Assembly: GCF_022829605.1 (NCBI RefSeq)
Contig: NZ_JAKSYD010000289.1
Coordinates: 62,001 to 126,000 of the forward strand
Length of the DNA stretch: 64,000 bases
DNA from: Methylobacterium sp. E-065
Lineage (GTDB): Bacteria; Pseudomonadota; Alphaproteobacteria; Rhizobiales; Beijerinckiaceae
Direction: 5' to 3'
In this document: positions 62,388 through 64,000 of the stretch, piece after piece
Layout of the letters: the number at the start of each line of letters is the position of its first letter
Position numbering within the stretch: the stretch's first letter is position 1
Program-made: the position numbers and the translations under genes
Notes under the pieces: generated by a model
Database searches by the model: none
Told to the model about the DNA's origin: nothing
What the model saw: the letters and a program-made list of their open reading frames with translations, nothing else

Positions 62388-63374
62388 ATGGGAAGCATGA
62401 TGTCGAAGAGCATCGATTTGTCGCCGGGCCGGCTTCTGCGTAAGGCGGGGCCGCCCCGGAAGCTCGACAGCTTCACCGGTATCGAGGTGCACGATCCCAG
62501 GCTCGAAGAGGCTCTGTCCCTCGATGAGGTGCCGTCGATCCTCTATCAATTCACCCTGCACGGCGAGGGCACGATCTGGGATGCGTCGCGCGACCGCCTG
62601 ATCTGGTCCGACGTGCCGAACCGGCGCCTCCTCGCGTGGTATCCCGATGGCCGTGTCGAGGTCGCCATCGACAACACGCAGTTCATGAACGGCAATGCCG
62701 TCGATGCCGAGGGGCGCCTCGTCCATTGCGAGCATGGCCGACGCTGCATCAGCCGCTCGAACGCCGACGGCGAGCCGGAACCGATCGTCACCCACTACGA
62801 GGACAAGCGCCTGAACTCGCCCAACGACGTGACCGTGGCGCAGGATGGCTCGATCTGGTTCACGGATCCGACCTTCGGCATCCTCATGCCGAACCAGGGC
62901 AGCCTCGTCGATCCCGAACTCGACCACCGCAGCGTCTACCGGTTCGATTCCCGCGACGGCGCGTTGCGTCGCATGGCCGACTTCGAGCAGCCGAACGGTT
63001 TGTTCTTCTCACCGGACGGGCGCACACTCTACGTGTCCGACACGGCTCGGTCCCTCGGCGAGATCATCGGTGGCCACGCGCGCGACACCCACGAGATCCA
63101 GGCGTTCACCGTGGCTGCTACCGGCGAGCTCTCGGAGCGGCGACTGTTCTGCCGCACCGACCATGGTTATCCGGATGGGTTTGCCGTCGACGAGCGCGGC
63201 TGGGTCTGGACGACGGCCGGCGACGGCATCCACATCTACGCGTCGGACGGCATTCGCCTCGGTTTTATCCCGATGCCCGCCACGCCCTCGAACTGTTGCT
63301 TCGACGGCCCGGGCCGCGGTCGCCTGTTCATCGCCGCGCAATCTTACCTTCTGGCGGTCGACCTGCGCGCCTGA
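62388..63374 (+). CDS. SMP-30/gluconolactonase family protein
   Basis: 328 residues, six-bladed beta-propeller lactonase family: GEGTIWDASRDRLIWSDVPN (Ca2+ Glu), NGNAVDAEGRLVHCEHGRR, RLNSPNDVTVAQDGSIWFTD (Asn ligand), PNGLFFSPDGRTLYVSDTA and TDHGYPDGFAVDERGWVWTT (catalytic Asp). Likely a sugar-lactone hydrolase. The start may be ATG 62388 or the ATG pair at 62397. Confidence 0.9.
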   Translation: MGSMMSKSIDLSPGRLLRKAGPPRKLDSFTGIEVHDPRLEEALSLDEVPSILYQFTLHGEGTIWDASRDRLIWSDVPNRRLLAWYPDGRVEVAIDNTQFMNGNAVDAEGRLVHCEHGRRCISRSNADGEPEPIVTHYEDKRLNSPNDVTVAQDGSIWFTDPTFGILMPNQGSLVDPELDHRSVYRFDSRDGALRRMADFEQPNGLFFSPDGRTLYVSDTARSLGEIIGGHARDTHEIQAFTVAATGELSERRLFCRTDHGYPDGFAVDERGWVWTTAGDGIHIYASDGIRLGFIPMPATPSNCCFDGPGRGRLFIAAQSYLLAVDLRA

Positions 63375-63397
63375 GCGGCGCTTGGTCCCTCGGACGA

Positions 63398-63859
63398 CTA
63401 CTTGAAGCGACCCGGTTGGTTTACAGTCGGCTCCACGTCGAGGCCCGTCACGATCATCACACAAGGCTGATCGCCGACGGTGCCCGACAGATGACCATTT
63501 TTGCCGTCGCGCTCCCTGGTGTTCTGGTCCTCGCCCATCATCAGTTCGCCCGGCCCCATCTCGACGCGGGTTCCGTCCATGGTCTCAACGAACCAGCGGC
63601 CCGACAGGATCGCGATCCACTGCGGCTTCGGGTTCTCGTGCCATTGCCCGACCCAGCCAACGGGGAGCACCGTGACCGTGACGTTGGACTTCGTCGGCTC
63701 CTGCTTGTCGTTCCATTGCGGGGCGGTCTCGGAGTTCACGCCCTCGAACGTGAACGCGTCGAGTTCGAATCGCGCCTGACGACTCACGCCGTCTACATCG
63801 GTGTAGACGTGCCAGTACGGCACCCGAGGCGGCGGGCCTCCGTTGTCCTGATTGGCCAT
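63398..63859 (-). CDS. Cupin-like domain protein
   Basis: 153 residues from ATG 63859, with AAGGA 7 nt upstream. The core VGQWHENPKPQWIAILSGRW, VETMDGTRVEMGPGELMMGE and GKNGHLSGTVGDQPCVMIVT follows the two-motif cupin pattern (HExP...G...PG). Small cupins bind a metal and have diverse roles. It is probably co-transcribed with the partial gene at the right edge (stop 12 bp upstream). Confidence 0.72.
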   Translation of the reverse strand: MANQDNGGPPPRVPYWHVYTDVDGVSRQARFELDAFTFEGVNSETAPQWNDKQEPTKSNVTVTVLPVGWVGQWHENPKPQWIAILSGRWFVETMDGTRVEMGPGELMMGEDQNTRERDGKNGHLSGTVGDQPCVMIVTGLDVEPTVNQPGRFK

Positions 63860-63870
63860 AGGCTGTTCCT

Positions 63871-64000
63871 TCAACGGTTGTCGGGGATGGAGCGGCTCGC
63901 GGCGGCCCAGGGGCCGTTCGCCAGCGGATGCGCGACCACCTGCACGACCGGCGCGTAGGCACCGCCGATCACCACCAGAAGAAGCCCGCCGACGAGGCCG
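63871..64000 (-). CDS. Partial protein with a membrane segment
   Basis: The C-terminal 42 residues of a gene entering from the right edge, stopping at 63871-63873. It contains a hydrophobic span (GLVGGLLLVVIGGAYAPVV) and a polar end (AAASRSIPDNR). The family cannot be told from this piece. Confidence 0.55.
   Translation of the reverse strand, partial: GLVGGLLLVVIGGAYAPVVQVVAHPLANGPWAAASRSIPDNR

Overview
The window looks like a chromosomal or large-replicon segment of a high-GC alphaproteobacterium, most likely Methylobacterium/Methylorubrum or a close relative. The basis is the his cluster carrying DUF2628 and DUF29 genes, separate petABC genes, sdhCDAB, EcfG-type promoters (GGAAC-N17-CGTT), LOV/PAS hybrid kinases and the general protein style. 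No database search was possible, so the taxonomic call is an inference.

Bases 1-32,631 are core genome. A leftward block holds hisB, DUF2628, hisH, hisA, DUF29, hisF, a dihydroorotase-like gene lacking the metal-binding HxH, plsY and dprA. Next come mtnP and the petABC cytochrome bc1 operon, which ends in a clear terminator. They are followed by a MATE pump, an ABC exporter, an AprI/Inh-like lipoprotein and sdhCDAB. The sdh operon has a DUF433/DUF5615 toxin-antitoxin pair inserted between sdhA and sdhB. Then follow an SLC13 transporter, a frameshifted glycine-rich secreted protein, AMP nucleosidase, a TrmO-like gene, an SGNH hydrolase, guaA, several transporters and oxidoreductases, and a tRNA-Met(CAU).

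Bases 32,632-40,840 are a mobile defence island entered through the tRNA-Met. It carries a tyrosine integrase, a two-gene short Argonaute system (Sir2-APAZ plus catalytically dead short pAgo), and, facing it, a retron. The retron consists of a reverse transcriptase with a C-terminal TOPRIM domain and, directly upstream, an msr-msd RNA gene whose a1/a2 inverted repeats can be read in the sequence and whose primary sequence resembles retron Ec67. A second, minimal tyrosine recombinase and a DUF2958 gene follow. The coding DNA from about 34.2 to 39.4 kb is visibly more AT-rich than its surroundings.

Bases 41,200-64,000 are an accessory stress-response region. It holds a photolyase/DUF2461 pair and a ferritin-like DUF892 gene that share a palindromic operator, a TetR regulator, a histidine phosphatase, two DUF1622 membrane proteins, two catalase-like/SnoaL-like modules, a DJ-1/PfpI protein behind an EcfG promoter, and an alpha/beta hydrolase. 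It also holds a three-gene set of an exported Met/Lys/Arg-rich peptide, a b-type cytochrome and a periplasmic molybdoenzyme that looks like a methionine-based oxidant-scavenging system. LOV/PAS hybrid histidine kinases, a MarR remnant, an SMP-30 family protein and a cupin-like protein complete it. Several genes here are broken by single amber or opal codons, a 17-bp tandem duplication or 5' truncation, so the region is either decaying or contains assembly errors.
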